NCBI GenBank assembly: GCA_017165825.1
Contig: CM029369.1
Span: forward strand, 11,410,841-11,474,840
Origin: Hepsetus odoe
Lineage: Eukaryota; Chordata; Actinopteri; Characiformes; Hepsetidae
DNA length: 64,000 nt
Reading direction: 5' to 3'
Positions 1 through 12,985 of this stretch are shown piece after piece (the first letter of the stretch is position 1; every line of letters begins with the position of its first letter). The notes below the pieces were generated by a model. The model did not search any database, was not told the DNA's origin, and worked only from the letters and a program-made list of their open reading frames with translations. The position numbers were made by a program, and so were the translations under genes.

Positions 1-2910
1 CATCTGACATATGACATATGTCCTTGGACTAGGGGAGGAACCCAGAGCACATGGTGAAAGCCCATGCAGGTATGGTGAGAATGGAAACTGTCAAGAGGGT
101 AAAACTGGGATAAGATCAGATTGTACAGCAAAATAAAGGACAAAAACATGGAGTCCACATTAGTGACTCTCTTTAACAACAAACTCCTCTGAGTTTGATA
201 CCAAGCACATTCCAGGTCATACCAAATTGGAAAAAATATATTTACATATTTATTTTCTTTAAAAACTACAAGTATTAACTTTAAGGGGTATTTGAGTTAA
301 GCACAAATATTATAATGTTTAAGCAAATTAACATACAGAAAACCTTTTTGGCCATTTTCGAATTTTCCTTTTTTCTTAATATAGTAAGATGAGACAACCT
401 GGCCAGGCATTGGTAAAATCTTATCTGATCTGAAATGATTATTATTTATTATGCTACAAACTAGGCTACATTTCTCACTGCCTACCTAACTGGATATTTG
501 ATATTTCACAGATTTAGCCATTTCTTCCTCTGTTTCCAAGGGAGTGTTTTGGTCCTGATTCTTTCTCTGATTAACACTTTTGAACCGACATTTTGACCAG
601 CTGTTTAATGTGCTGCCACACCAGTTCTGACCCAGTGAGGCTTGGACCCTACAAGACCTCCGAGGGGCCATGTGACATCTGAGTGTTTATATCTTGTAAG
701 ACTGGATAACAAAATGTCAGGGATTTGTTAATTCTGCATCATACAGTTCATCACATCCCTGCAAGCGCCGTCCACTGCTCCTGCTCCTGTGTGTGTCCAT
801 CACTGATTGAGGGTGTTTCAAAATAACAGGATATAGTCACCTCTCACTATTTTGTAATACAGAAATGTGGTCGTGACCACAATGTTCAGATTTTGCCTCT
901 GCATCCTTGGGTTAATAAAGCTTATTTTCTCAGCAACTGGCCTAAGACCTTACTTTTATCACTCTGCCATATTGTATATTTTGACTCAGCTGCATTACTG
1001 AATTTTGTGTACTTCCTTTTAGTTCCATCACAAACCCAGCAGAGCAACCAGGACAGGTCGCCAGTTCATCACAGGGCAGATACACAGATACTCACACACA
1101 CAGTTACAGCATGGGGCAATTTAGCATCTCCAGTCCTTCAGACATGCATGTCTTTGGACCTTGGGAGAAAATTGGGGCACCCAGAGGAAACATAGACACA
1201 AGGAGAACATACAAACTCCACACAGACAGGACCAAGGCCTGAGTTCCAAGGAATCCAGGACTTTCTTTCTGTGTTGTGACAGTGATACACACTGCACCGT
1301 CACTTTATGTTACACTTCTGTGTGAGAATTCTGAACTGAACAAGCCTTACAAAAGCTCAGTGGCATTGATACAAAGCAGCCACTAGATGGAGTACTAGGC
1401 CATCATTACAGCACAAGGCGTTCTACCATGAAACAGCTGCTTTTTAAAAACTTAAAATGTATTCTGCTCTATCATGAAATCTCCTCTGAGTTAACCATGC
1501 TGAGTTCTACAAGCTATACAAAAGCTAGTTGTGCTAACCATCATCATCTTGAATGGAATATTCTATGTTTGGTGCTACTATACCAGAATGCAAAAGAAAT
1601 GTTTGTAAATTTTATTTTATAAATCCAGTTGAAAGCAAATGGGAAAGCCATTTTTGGATGAAACTCTTTAAAATATATTTTGAAATGAAACTATATTTAG
1701 ATGGAATTTTACATATATGCCCATGTATTCTTTTTCCTGCATTTTTATATTTTCTTCCTCCCCAAAAATATGCTTTTCTTTATTTACATTTATGGAATAG
1801 AACCCACTTTTGAGTAAAAATGATTGTGTCCTGTTGTTATGTTATTATTGTCAAAGAGTTTCGGAAATCCCACAGAATAGATTCTGAACGATGGTGACTT
1901 TCATAAGTTAATTTTATTAATGGAAAGAACATACTTCACATCAGAAATCACACAAGGTTGAAACATGTACAGCACATAGCAGTGACTGAATGAAATGTAT
2001 ACATTTAGCCAAGTAAGCTAACTGACCTGATATGTGTGTAAGCAAATGTATGTATTGTCCTCTAGGCAGTCAGAGGAGGATGTGCTTGTGTGTTGAGTGA
2101 GTGAGGGCTCTGTCCTGTCCTTCGTACTTTAACTAGTCAGCGACAGGTGGCTAGAGGCCAAATTCATACACAGAGAGGCATAAAAATGCAACCACAACAT
2201 AATCCTAAATGTGCTGACATGCATCCCAGCTCACAAGGTTAAACACTACAGCAACGTCATCATGCCTAAAACAGAGCTGAAACCAGTAACCTTACATGAC
2301 CCCAGTGACTCAGTGTGCAGCAATAACTGCTGGATCTTCTAGAGGTTTATAATATTAATCTCTGTGCCATTTCTTTTTAAACCTCTCTACTACTCTGCAG
2401 AGATTTTTGCCTAATACACCACCTGATAATCACTGTGCACTTCTGCATTGGAATAGAGCTCAATATAAATGCGGCCTGCAGTATGACCTCTTTTAACCTC
2501 CCCCCCCTACTCTCTGTCTGCTTCTCTGTCTCTCTCTTTCATTATTTATTCCATCACTGACTGTATCATTTATTTATCAGTGTCTCTTTGCACTGCACAC
2601 CCACGAATGCACCCTGCTCTTGGAGTGACCCAGTACACTCTCCCCCAAAACCTCTAAGTTAATGAAGGATTTAGCGCACACAGACAGATAAAGATAGAGG
2701 CTTGGAAGAGCTCTCCCGGGAAGATGTCAGGGAGTGTGAGGGACTGAGAAGTCGTCGGAATAATAATTTGGTATCTAATGTGTTTAGCCTCCCTCATTTC
2801 CTAGAGTGAAGTGACATAGGGAGAGGGACACGGAGAGCGTAAGTGAAGTCTTTACTTCATAATGAGCTAACCATCAAAACACAATAATCATAAAAAACAA
2901 ATTTTTTTCA
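1..2910. other. 3' flank of marco, no gene seen
   Basis: No open frame here shows recognisable protein similarity. The stretch is AT-rich and unique-looking apart from a dispersed repeat near 1030-1290. The short open frames have no domain, no splice context and no biased composition, so I treat them as chance. Confidence 0.6.
1030..1290. repeat. Dispersed teleost repeat, copy 1
   Basis: This stretch matches the block at 11325-11520 over roughly 110 bases, including a shared GCAATTTAGCA start, a CCTCCAGTCC-like run, CCCAGAGGAAAC and the GGAGAAC that follows. I recognise the pattern as a very common fish interspersed repeat but cannot assign the family securely. Confidence 0.6.
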
Positions 2911-2913
2911 ACA

Positions 2914-2919
2914 TTTATT
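2914..2919 (-). promoter_or_regulatory. Candidate polyadenylation signal of marco
   Basis: TTTATT on the plus strand reads AATAAA on the minus strand, about 96 bases past the marco stop codon. It is the first canonical hexamer downstream, and an AT-rich tract surrounds it. No transcript end was checked. Confidence 0.45.
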
Positions 2920-3014
2920 TTAACATTATATATATATAGTTGTTCTTTCAACCTGTATGATGTGTGAGTTGGCAGGATATATTAATTCTTATTTCTTAAG
3001 GCTGTACGCTGGTC

Positions 3015-6000
3015 TCAAGCACAGCTCACTCCAACGTCTTCATTGTGTTGGCAGTCACTCTTGCCTAGACCATTGTGTGGACAGTCAAAAATACTCTTCT
3101 CTCTCCCTGTGCACTTCAATTCATCTAGTAAGATGCGACCCGTTCCTAAAACACAACACAAGAACTTTATGCGCCACTCAAGAAATGGTTTACCATACCT
3201 GATAAACCGAAAAGAATTTTGCTGCACATCTGCCCACCAACTGAAGCACCAATGCATGAAATAAAATCATATATAGTGGGGGAAAAAAGCCTTTTGACAC
3301 ACAGGCTGCTTCTGTCTCATCCACATGTTTGACGTAATTCCTGAAGTGCTTCTAACCTACTGTTGATTTGAGAAGAACCATGTGACAGATTAGAAAGCAG
3401 GTTCACTCCTGTACTCCAGATGTCTCACAATGCTTTTCATCTGAAACACTTGTTAGCCCTTCTTTTTGCCGAGCACTACAGTTCCATACTTAGTGGTTAA
3501 GTTTTGATAAGAAGCAATGATAGCAGAGCAGTGCTTATATTGTATATAACTGCTATGCTTTCTTTTTTACTTTTTAGTAAGTACTTTTTCCATCTCATAT
3601 ATTAGAATATAAAACTTTAGACACTTGTGATGCTCATAAATGAATGCAAAGAAGATTGTAAGGGGTGAAGGCAGTTTAACAGTTTTTTTCCTCACAATTA
3701 GCTAGCAGTACATCATTCACAGTAACAATTCTTCATTTATGGTCCTGTTGGTCTGTATGCATGTACAAACAGAGATAAGTGACAACTAAAAGGCTCATAA
3801 AATTTTATGTTGCTGTCTGGGAAGAATGATTACATTTGGAACTTTTGTTTATATACACATGACAGGGTGAATACGACCCTAGTTTTTTTTTTTGTCCCAT
3901 TAATCAAAAATCTGAAAGAGTTATGGCTGTGATGTTATGAAAGTATTATATGCTGCTTATATCTGCCTAGTCTATTAAACAAAACAAACAATAATTCAAT
4001 TACCATTCCATCAATCAGTTAATTCCATTATACTATAAAGCACCAATTTAAGGTAGTGTTAGCCATAATCTCCACTCATGTTTCTCCATGACTGTAAAAA
4101 TGTTTAACTCTGCAGTAACTGTAATAACTCACCCGGTGGTGCTTTGTAGACACTCATACTTCTTTGGAAGGACAGCATCTTACAAACCACTGTGGCATCC
4201 AGGGTGTCAAAGCTATCGTCGCACACTGTCCCCCACTCCCCATTATACAGTACCTCCACTCTGCCTCTATTTGCACTGCCTACCAAGCGCACCACTACTG
4301 CAACACACAAAAAGAGCAATACAGATAACATGTTCTCCACAGCTAATACTGCAGTATGTGTAAAAATCAGAGGAGGAAGAATCAGACATGCACCTTTAGG
4401 TGTAACAGCAGCATCACCCTTATCTCCTTTGGGGCCAGGTTGTCCCTTAGCTCCTTTCTCTCCTTGCAGCCCCCTAGCACCTGGAGGACAGAAGCACAGT
4501 CAGACAGAATACACATTATCCTTAGTATAAAAAAAGCCTGTTCTATATAAACTTCTATATAAACAAATGCTCACAAAGACGTTCCTCAACATACCCACAC
4601 TACCCCTTGGTCCTTGCAAACCAGAAGATCCTATGAACACAGAGAGGGAGATAAGCTTAACAGTAATCTTTCTCTAAAATCAAATGTCAATTCTTAAGAA
4701 TAAAGTTGTATCTCATTCTTAAAGAAAAACTCACCAGTGTCTCCTTTACTGCCTTGATTTCCTTTAGGTCCAATCATACCAGGAATACCTTCACATTAAA
4801 AATAATATAAACATACATCTATAAGCAATACAGTATTGTACAAATTCCATGGCTCTAACATGTTTTTAATACTGAAAACGATTTATTTGGTTACAGAGTA
4901 CCTGAAACTATATTTTACCTGGTAATCCTCTCTCTCCTTTTGGTCCTGCAGGACCTACAAGGCCTGAAAAAAAAAACCCAGACAATTACCAAAGCTCAGA
5001 CCCATGTTATCCATTTATATCCCCGTGGCTCATGGCTACCTGAAATGCGGTCACCCCTGTCTCCCTTCTCTCCAGTTGATCCATTCACTCCAGGTATGCC
5101 TTGCAGTCCTTGTGGGCCCCTTGCCCCAGGAGATCCTGAAACGTTAACAGAAAACTCGTATCATCTTAAACCTCAGTCAATAAATTCAACGTAATCCATA
5201 TGGAGCAGCTTTTACATTTCTGTGGGGGCCTAAGCTTAAACATGCTAAAAGTCATTTTGCCTTGCACAATCTATCTTATTTTCTCATATTTCAAAATTAA
5301 TTTCAGCACATCGTCTTTCATGATGTTAGAAACAATTCTGTTTTTTCTCCATTTAAGCTTTCTTAGTATATATGGGGATACTGACCTGCAGGCCCTGATG
5401 GGCCAGGTGGTCCTTGTAAACCAGGGTTGCCTTTTGGTCCTGGGAGCCCTTGAAGAGAGGTGGAAAAAAAGTTCCAAATTTAGGGGACACAGTTTTATAC
5501 TGCATGTCTTTGTAAGGGAATATACTTATATTGTCCTAAACTACCCCTGAAAGAGGCTTCGGTGGCCTAGTGGTTAGGGACTATGCCCCATAGTATGAAT
5601 GGTCCCCATCACTGCTTCTGGGGTGCTAGATATGGCTGCTCACTGCTGCAAGGTGTGTGTATGGGTTAAATGCATGTCCTTGTGGTTCACTGTGTGCTGT
5701 TTTGTTCACAATGACAAATAGTCACTTTGTCTTACCTGGAGTACCGGAGTTTCCTTTTACACCAGGAACACCAGGTTGTCCAGGTGGACCTACTTTACCT
5801 TCTTTACCTGGAATGCCTGTGTAAATTTCAAAATAAACATTAACTTGCTTTGTTTCGGGTGAGTGCAATTTATATTTTCAAAAATGCATCATAACCAAGA
5901 AATAGCCTGTGAATTTTTAGAAAAAGGGGCTCACTGGGAAGTATTTAAAAAGAATGAATGCTCACCTGGTGCCCCTATTTGTCCTGGATCACCTTTAATA

Positions 6001-7315
6001 CCAGCAGGACCTAGGAGAGAGAAAAGAGAGAGAGAGAGCGAGAGAGATGAAAACTTAAAGATGAAAACATAAGCACAATGAAGACATAAGTTCCTCCATA
6101 AGATGACCTGCTGGGTATGAGAGCTGTTTTAAAATGTTTAAGGTGGTTTCATGAATGCATGGATCTCTATTACCAGGTGGGCCTGCATTTCCACGTGGTC
6201 CTACTGGTCCTGCAACACCACTGTCTCCTTTCAGCCCCTTTGCCCCTGGGATGCCAGGCAAACCTGCATACACATTCACATAGTAGTCACCAGTCATTTC
6301 AAAAACTAACCAGCATGAAGATTTGAGCTGCTGATTCCACTCAAACACAAGTAAACACACATGTTAAACCAGCTTGTTCTATACACTGACCTGTGGCCCC
6401 TTTTCCCCCCGGTTGTCCATCTGATCCTTTATCACCAGGAGAGCCTGTGAGGAAAAAATGCAGAGAAAAGATGGTGAACTACAATGAACAATGTTTGTTG
6501 CTAAAAATCCTTTAATTCTTTTATCATTAATCACTTTAGGCAGGTCTGCTTGTACCAGGTCATTCCAACAGTAACTAAAGTTTTTATACACCTTAAGTCT
6601 AACATAGAACATGTGTTCATGGTTTCTGGCATGGTTTCTACCAATTAAGGATAAGCACAGCTAAGAATCAGAACAGAGAGATTGCAGCGTTGATGTTGTC
6701 TAGTCTAGGAATGATAGGATCAGCAGGGGGCGCTCTACACATGCTTTAATGTGCAAAGGCAAACAGATTATTTTAGTCAGTTTAAATTGCATACATCCAA
6801 GCCAAATGGATAAGCCACAATGGACAGGCTGAAGGTGTGTTACATAGGTTAGATCTCGATAGATATTATGATGGGGTCTTTGTGCTAAATGTGTGGGAAA
6901 TAGGTGGTTTACTGTAGGGTTAGATGCTGGGACAGGCTATGTTTTATAGACTGCCCTTTGTGCTTAGAAGAACTAGACCCCTCTGGGTAAGTTTGTTTCC
7001 TCTAGTTACTTTGATTATGGGTTTAGAGAGGGGTGCTGTGCAGTGAATATGAACTGGTAAGTGTGAAATTAATAGAGAACTCACCTTTTGGCCCAGGCAT
7101 TCCTTGTCGCCCACGTGGTCCAGGAGGTCCTATTGGTCCAGGTAGTCCATGAAGGGCTATGAACCGACAAGATCATTTTGGTCTTGATAAGTCAGTATTA
7201 AATATTTGCTGAAATGCTCGGTGTTAATAAAGAAGTAGTTACACAGAGCTTTATAAATATTTCAGACACTGACAAAATCATTTATTATTTATGTATAAAG
7301 CAGAGGTAATTTCTC

Positions 7316-7349
<34 letters not shown>

Positions 7350-7650
7350 CTCACCTTTCACCTGTTTGATGCTGTTAATTTGGAACTGTAGTTGTTGAGA
7401 GCTGGCATTGAGCTGGTGTATCTGTGTCAAGATTGACTCCAGCTCTTCTTCCTCCCCACACAGTCTGGATAAACAAGCCTATGGGAAGTCCAAAAATCCC
7501 TATTTGAGATTTGTCTGTATGGTATGCCCCAAAGGTTTCCAGGTCATTTTCAGTTACCATAATCGAATAATTAATTTTAATATCAGTTAACAGAATAACA
7601 GGCAGTTTCAGGAGACTCAAGAACATCCTGTAGCTTGACTGGTTTTGTTT

Positions 7651-7719
<69 letters not shown>

Positions 7720-8864
7720 ATATGTATGTGTGTGTATGTGTGTGTATGTGAGTGTTTGCATCGGTGTGTGCATGTGTGTTTACCTGATCTAGAGGAGCGC
7801 TGCCTCTGCTGGCCCCACTAGAAGAAGATTGGAGCAGCTCTGTTTTGGAATGTTCTGCTTGATTGCTAATCATGGCCTCCAGAGTAAATACTATGCAAAC
7901 ACACACAGGTACATGCAAGCAATGTTTTTTCAAAGCTTTTTTTTTGTACTAGGGGCCTTGAACAGCAAATGTTGATAGTAAATTGACTAGTTTACCAGAA
8001 ACCCGGGCTTATTTACCCAAATATCTATAATTTTGGTTTCACACTAAATTGTTTTCAAATAATCACTTAATTAATTGTATGGAAAAACATCAACATAACT
8101 AATTAATCCAGTATCATTTCACCAAGCAATTATAGCATTTTATGAACAGGAATGAATTAGACTAGAATCTGTGCAGCAATGCAACATTAGCTTAGGTCTC
8201 AATAAATCACACTGCAGAGATTTAAAAACTGCAGAAGGGATGAAGATGAAAATGATTGAATTAAGAGGGTTACAAGACCCTTCTAAGGTTCTTTACGGAA
8301 CTATACTAATAGCAATTATCTCCAAATAAAGATGTGGTTATCAAAGCTCTCCAAGAGATGTCACAAAAAAGACAAACAAAGATCTGGAGACCTTGGTTGC
8401 TTCAGATAAGGTCAGCTTTCATGATTCTACCATTAGAAAGATACTGAACAAAAATGATGTCCAAGAAGGAGTTGTCAGACAGAAACCATTGCTAATCAAG
8501 TGAAATATAAATAGTTGTTTCATATTAAAATAATAAAAAACAAAAAACAACTTTCCTTTTATAACCTTTCTATTATAACTGGAGAAAATTAAGGGGAGTC
8601 AGCAAATCAGTGATCTAAAACATAAGATCTAGCCAATGCTCTGAATGGCTTAAATGAAATGGCCCAGTAGAAGTCTGGCTGGCAAACACTTTATCATGAT
8701 ACAGTAAAGAAAACCGCTTATTTCTTTTACTGTTTCTTCTTGCCAGCTAAACCCTTAAGGTGCTTCACATTTTAAAGTTAAACATAAGTTTAATTGCATT
8801 TGGACATATAGATATACAATAGCAAGACCCAGGCCTTAAAGCTTATATATACATACACACACAG

Positions 8865-8897
<33 letters not shown>

Positions 8898-10473
8898 CAG
8901 CATATACAGCAATAAACCAGACTGGTGAAATTTACAGTAACACTAGGCAAGACCTAGTTCCATAACTGCTAGTTTAAAAGAATAACACAAGATAGGTTTT
9001 TGTTATTGGCTAAATGTAGTTTTTCTTTTTTTGCCCCAGTACACAAATACATGCTCAATGATCATTCCTGTACATTTCAGTGAAAACATTTATATATTAT
9101 TTTATAGTACTACTAAAAAAAAACTTTAAAACTGAACACATTTCTAACTGATTTCTAAATAATCCTGTGTAAAGCTGTCCAGAGACATTCAACACTTTAA
9201 ACTTTTTGAAATCCAATAGAATCTAACTGAAATCTAATTGAAACCAGAAAACAAATACTTATTTAATGCTTTGAATGCATATGCAGCATGTCTGAAATGT
9301 AAATTATGGGCCAAATGCTGCCTATGGACCAGTGGCTCAAGAGGTTCAAATCCTACCTCTAGCACTACCACCACTGGGTCCCTGAGCGAGACCCTTAACC
9401 CTGAGCTGCTCCAGGGGGACTGTCCCTGTGGTTAAGAAATGTAAGTCGCTCTGGATAAGAGCATCTGCTAAATGCCGCAAATGTAAATGTAAATGTAAAC
9501 TGAAGAATATATGTTCAGTATACAGAATTTCTAAACAATTCTTGTTATTTTAACAAACATGATACTCATTCTGTATGCAGTGGCTGTCCTTTACCTTTAT
9601 AAGCCAGAAAGCTATTCACTCCTAAAAGTAGAAGCAAAAATACAACAACCACTGGTAAACAGCAAGACTTCCTTGATGACTTTCTAGGCTCCATATCTGC
9701 AAAAGTAATGTGAAAATAGTGTATGGTCATAATTTGTAAAGTATCTAAAACACTTTTCCATTTATTAAAATATCTCAGGTTGAAATGCCATGTTTTCAGT
9801 GAATTGGTGACCAAATGTACAAAGATAATTTAAACACAGGAATGTGTAAGGTATGAATTTTTCTTTTTCATTTGCAATGAGGATATTAGGTATATTAGGT
9901 TTGGGGATTTTAGTCTTATAATATTTTGACAGTTTTGTGCAATTGCTTTCTGTGCTGTGTACATTTACATTGCCAGTCTGCAGTTTTTCATAACTGTCTT
10001 AAATATGAGAAATTTAAGAAATAAGCTTGTAATATTTGGTGGAGAAGATTTTCTATTCCGCATTACACAGTCTGTAGATATTACACAATCTGTGACCTCT
10101 TTAAACTATTAAAAGATGATATGTGGGCCTGCACTTCCCTGTCATCATTTACATAACTCACATATAAGTATATAATATAAGTATAAATATAACTTACATT
10201 TTAAAGGATTATTAATGCTGCAGCTGTGAATAAAATGCAGGATGGCTCAATTCATTCACTGCTTACAGTGAAATGACCATTGAACTTGTTCAAAAATCTG
10301 AAGGTCTGAGATTGGAGAATATTTTGTCTCGGTTTAGACTTTGAACAAAGTGTGTGTTACTCACCATTGGACTGGAATTCATAGCGTCCTGTGCCGGGCA
10401 TGTCAAGGCCATAGAGTGGGTTTTCTTTGCTGAAAATGGTGACCTTGTCCTTCTCATCTACTGCTGTCTCCAT
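3015..10473 (-). CDS. marco: Macrophage receptor with collagenous structure (MARCO)
   Basis: Class A scavenger receptor, a trimeric plasma-membrane protein of macrophages that binds bacteria and polyanions. Seventeen coding exons (minus strand, 5' to 3'): 10365-10473, 9595-9696, 7784-7890, 7355-7451 (or 7464), 7085-7156, 6391-6444, 6174-6263, 5966-6010, 5736-5816, 5386-5448, 5040-5135, 4919-4963, 4735-4788, 4595-4630, 4394-4480, 4133-4297, 3015-3145. Joined length is 477 residues (human about 520). Residues 1-47 are the cytoplasmic tail and 48-69 the membrane segment (CCLPVVVVFLLLLLGVNSFL). Residues 71-138 form a Gln/Glu-rich coiled spacer. Residues 139-379 are Gly-X-Y collagen in 11 exons, all in phase 1 and multiples of 9 except the last (87 bases). 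Residues 380-477 are a group A SRCR domain with six cysteines, including WGTVCDD and the RGR motif (SANRGRVEV) tied to bacterial binding in mammals. One uncertainty: exons 3 and 4 join in frame only if the exon 4 acceptor is 13 bases inside the best-looking one. Confidence 0.93.
5555..5733 (+). repeat. tRNA-derived SINE in marco intron
   Basis: The head GTGGCCTAGTGGTTAGGGA resembles an RNA polymerase III A box. The tail has GGGTTAAATGCA, a TGTGGTTCACTGTGTGCTG run and a CACTTT end, as in the copies at 15499, 52430 and 55727. It ends within a few bases of the marco exon 9 splice donor at 5735-5734. Confidence 0.75.
7317..7348. repeat. (TG)n microsatellite
   Basis: Pure TG dinucleotide run directly beside the marco exon 4 donor, which lies at 7354-7353 on the minus strand. 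Confidence 0.95.
7652..7770. repeat. (TG)n microsatellite with TA interruptions
   Basis: Long TG run inside marco intron 3, followed by TATG-type variants. It ends about 14 bases below the exon 3 donor region. The open frames rich in His and Thr that cross it are repeat artefacts. Confidence 0.95.
8225..8510 (+). mobile_element. Tc1-like transposase N-terminal fragment
   Basis: One frame reads VSFHDSTIRKILNKN followed by a KPLL motif. This matches the helix-turn-helix region of a family of fish Tc1 transposases (usual form VHDSTIRKRLGKNG). It lies in marco intron 2. No terminal repeats are evident and the rest of the coding region is missing, so it is a dead remnant. Confidence 0.7.
8852..8898. 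repeat. (CA)n(TA)n microsatellite
   Basis: ACACACAC run passing into ATATAT within marco intron 2. Confidence 0.9.
9326..9496 (+). repeat. tRNA-derived SINE (second family)
   Basis: Contains a B-box-like AGGTTCAAATCC, then CTGAGCGAGACCCTTAACC, AAGTCGCTCTGGATAAGAG and CATCTGCTAAATGC, ending in short AAATGT repeats. This is a common fish SINE pattern. A second copy lies at 11583-11775. It sits in marco intron 2. Confidence 0.8.
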
Positions 10474-11324
10474 CTGATCCACTACAATCACTGCTCCAGA
10501 AACAGAATGACTTAACTTTTAAACCCCAAACCAATAAACACACGCACACACACAATTCCATACTTTAAGGCTTCTTCCGGCTATATATATTAAAAAAAAA
10601 CCCACAAGCTGACTCCACAAAACAGAAGTCATCTGACGAAGTGAATATGAAAAAAAAGAAGCAAGAAACAATCTGAATGTGATGATTCCTTAGAAGTTTT
10701 ATTTCAGAAAAAGGAACTCAAGCAAAATTTCTGTAAGTCTAAGAAAGTAAGAACTGTTTTGTTTTTCAGTTTTACAGATCATAACAAAATAGAAGATACA
10801 TGTGACCCTCAAAGTGTAGTTTGCAGTATTAAACACATTTAAGTTGGCTATTCCAATTAAAAATAAATAAATAAATAAATAACTCATATAGTTCAATGGT
10901 ATAACTGGCCGCCACACATACATAAAGTTTAATATGAATTTCACAATGCATTTGTTTTACCCATTAAACCAATTACAAATGCACACTTTGAAGCAAAATA
11001 ATATTTTAAACCTGTTCTCTGTTGTTTGCTGGTGTACGTAGGTTTTTGACTAAAATGGTTAAATAAACTAACTTTGGTCAATAGGTTTAACTAAATGATT
11101 TAAAATATTTGTGCAGTACAAGCCTATGCTTTAACCATTGATGAGTATTTCATTGGTGAAAAGTCTGTGACCCGATAAGTTGAGTCAACGTCTAGTAAAC
11201 TGCTGCAAAAGAGTAATAAAGCTAATAAAGCAAAGTTCTTTAAAGAATATATTTTGGAATCTGAAAACATGAATGATATGAATAATATAATATGAATAAT
11301 ATAAACATGATAATTAGAGTGACA

Positions 11325-11520
11325 CACTCACACCTAGGGGCAATTTAGCACCTCCAGTCCTCTTGACATGCCTGTCTCTGGACAGTGGGCGGAAACCAGA
11401 GCTCCCAGAGGAAACCCACACAGACACGGGGAGAACCTGATCCGCACCAGCTGAGAATCGACCCCAGGACCTTCTCACTGTGAGGCATCAGCACTACCTG
11501 CTGCACCACCCTGCCACGTC
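11325..11520. repeat. Dispersed teleost repeat, copy 2
   Basis: Matches 1030-1290 in order: GCAATTTAGCACCTCCAGTC, then a TGGACAGTGGGCGGAAACC run, CCCAGAGGAAACCC and CGGGGAGAACC. Family not named. Confidence 0.6.
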
Positions 11521-11582
11521 AGGTAAGTCCTGCTATACACAATTCAGTATTTGCAAAAACAAACGAACACACATACAGGTGG

Positions 11583-11775
11583 GTGCTGGTGGTGGTTTAG
11601 TGGTAGGATACTTGCCTATGGACCAAGTGGTCACAGGTTTGAATCTCACCTCCAGCACCATCACCATTGGGTTCCTAAGCAAGACCCTTAAACCTCAAGT
11701 TGCTCCAGGGGGACTGTCCCTGTAATTAGGACATGGAAGTTGCTCTGGGTAAAAGCGTCTGTTAAATGCCATATA
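11583..11775 (+). repeat. tRNA-derived SINE (second family)
   Basis: Same structure as 9326-9496: GGTGGTTTAGTGGTAGGATA head, AGGTTTGAATCTC B box, CAAGACCCTTAAACC, then a GTCTGTTAAATGCC tail. Confidence 0.8.
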
Positions 11776-12324
11776 TGTAAATATACCCTGCATATTTAGA
11801 AAGCTACATTCATTTTTTACAAGGCAAATACTGAAAAACTTTTAAAATTCACAGGTATGAAAGTCAATCTTGATGATATCTCACACAAGCTGAAATCCTA
11901 TAACAGCAGCATTTTAAAGTCTATCTCAGCTCTCAGTAAACCTGCCATGACTGAGCGACCTTGTTTGCTGCAGGGTGAACTGTATGTCAGTAATTTGTTT
12001 ATGTATTTGTCTGTGTGTATTTGATGAGAGCAGCACTCTGTTGCTTGCGTGTGTGTTTCTGGGTGATGATCTTGGGTGACCTTGTCAGTGTGCATCTCAG
12101 CGCAGAAGCAGAGGGAGAGGCTAGAACAATTCTCTTCCTGCAAAACATCCAGGATACTGTTGCACAAAGACATCAAGGGTATTGTTGCATTAAATAGACT
12201 ATTGTAAATTGCACGGTGGATCCAGTGGTTAATAAATCAACACAAGAATGAAAGCAATGTGATAAAATATACAATGCAAATATCACAGTTCACTCTCTGT
12301 AGTTTAAGTTTAGTGCAATTTCAC

Positions 12325-12562
12325 CCATCCATTTTCTGCCGCTTGTCCCAAACGGGGTCGCGGGGGAGTGCTGGTGTCCAACCCAGCGCACACAGGGCGA
12401 GGACGGGGGACGCACCCTGGACAGGTCGCCAGCCCATCGCAGGGAGGAGCGGGACGGGGACGGTGCTCAAAGGTACCTCAGGGCAACTCTTTGGGAAGGG
12501 GTTCGAACCCCTGATCCTCTGATCACGTGGCCGACACCCTAACCACTAGGCCACCACTGCCC
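12325..12562 (-). repeat. tRNA-derived SINE with conserved central region
   Basis: Read on the minus strand it opens with GTGGCCTAGTGGTTAGGGTG and GGGGTTCGAACCCC, an A/B-box pair. It then has CTGTCCAGGGTGCG and CCCGTTTGGGACAAGCGGC. The same organisation recurs at 30312-30556 and, truncated, at 58238-58312. Confidence 0.8.
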
Positions 12563-12589
12563 CGTGCAATTTCATGTCAACTCAAATAT

Positions 12590-12985
12590 GTTTTATTTTC
12601 ATTTTGGAGTGCGTTTGGAAAGTATTCACTTTTCCACATTACAAGTTGTTTGGAATGTTCTTTTTTCCAAAACGGAATAAATTCTTTTTTTTTTTTACCT
12701 CAAAATTCTTCACACAATACCCCATAATGACAAAGTGAAAAAAGATGAGTTTTTTCAGGCAAAACAGTTTGCCTGAAACTTTTGCAAGAGTTTTACAAAT
12801 AAAAAACAAAAATAAAACCTGTACATAAGTGTTCACAGCCTTTGCCATGACACTCAAAATTGAGCTCAGGTGCATCCTGTTTCCACTGGTCTTTCTTCAG
12901 GAGTTCTACAACTAGATTGGAGTCCACCTGTGATTAATTCAGTTGATTGGACATGATTTAGAAAGGCTGGATATGCCGCCCCATT
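12590..12985 (-). mobile_element. Tc1-like transposon fragment
   Basis: Contains CACAATACCCCATAATGACA, GATGCACCTGAGCTCAATTT and CAATCAACTGAATTAATCAC (the last two read on the minus strand). These are typical of the non-coding flank of a widespread fish Tc1 family. No transposase frame remains. The assignment rests on pattern memory rather than on a domain. Confidence 0.6.
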
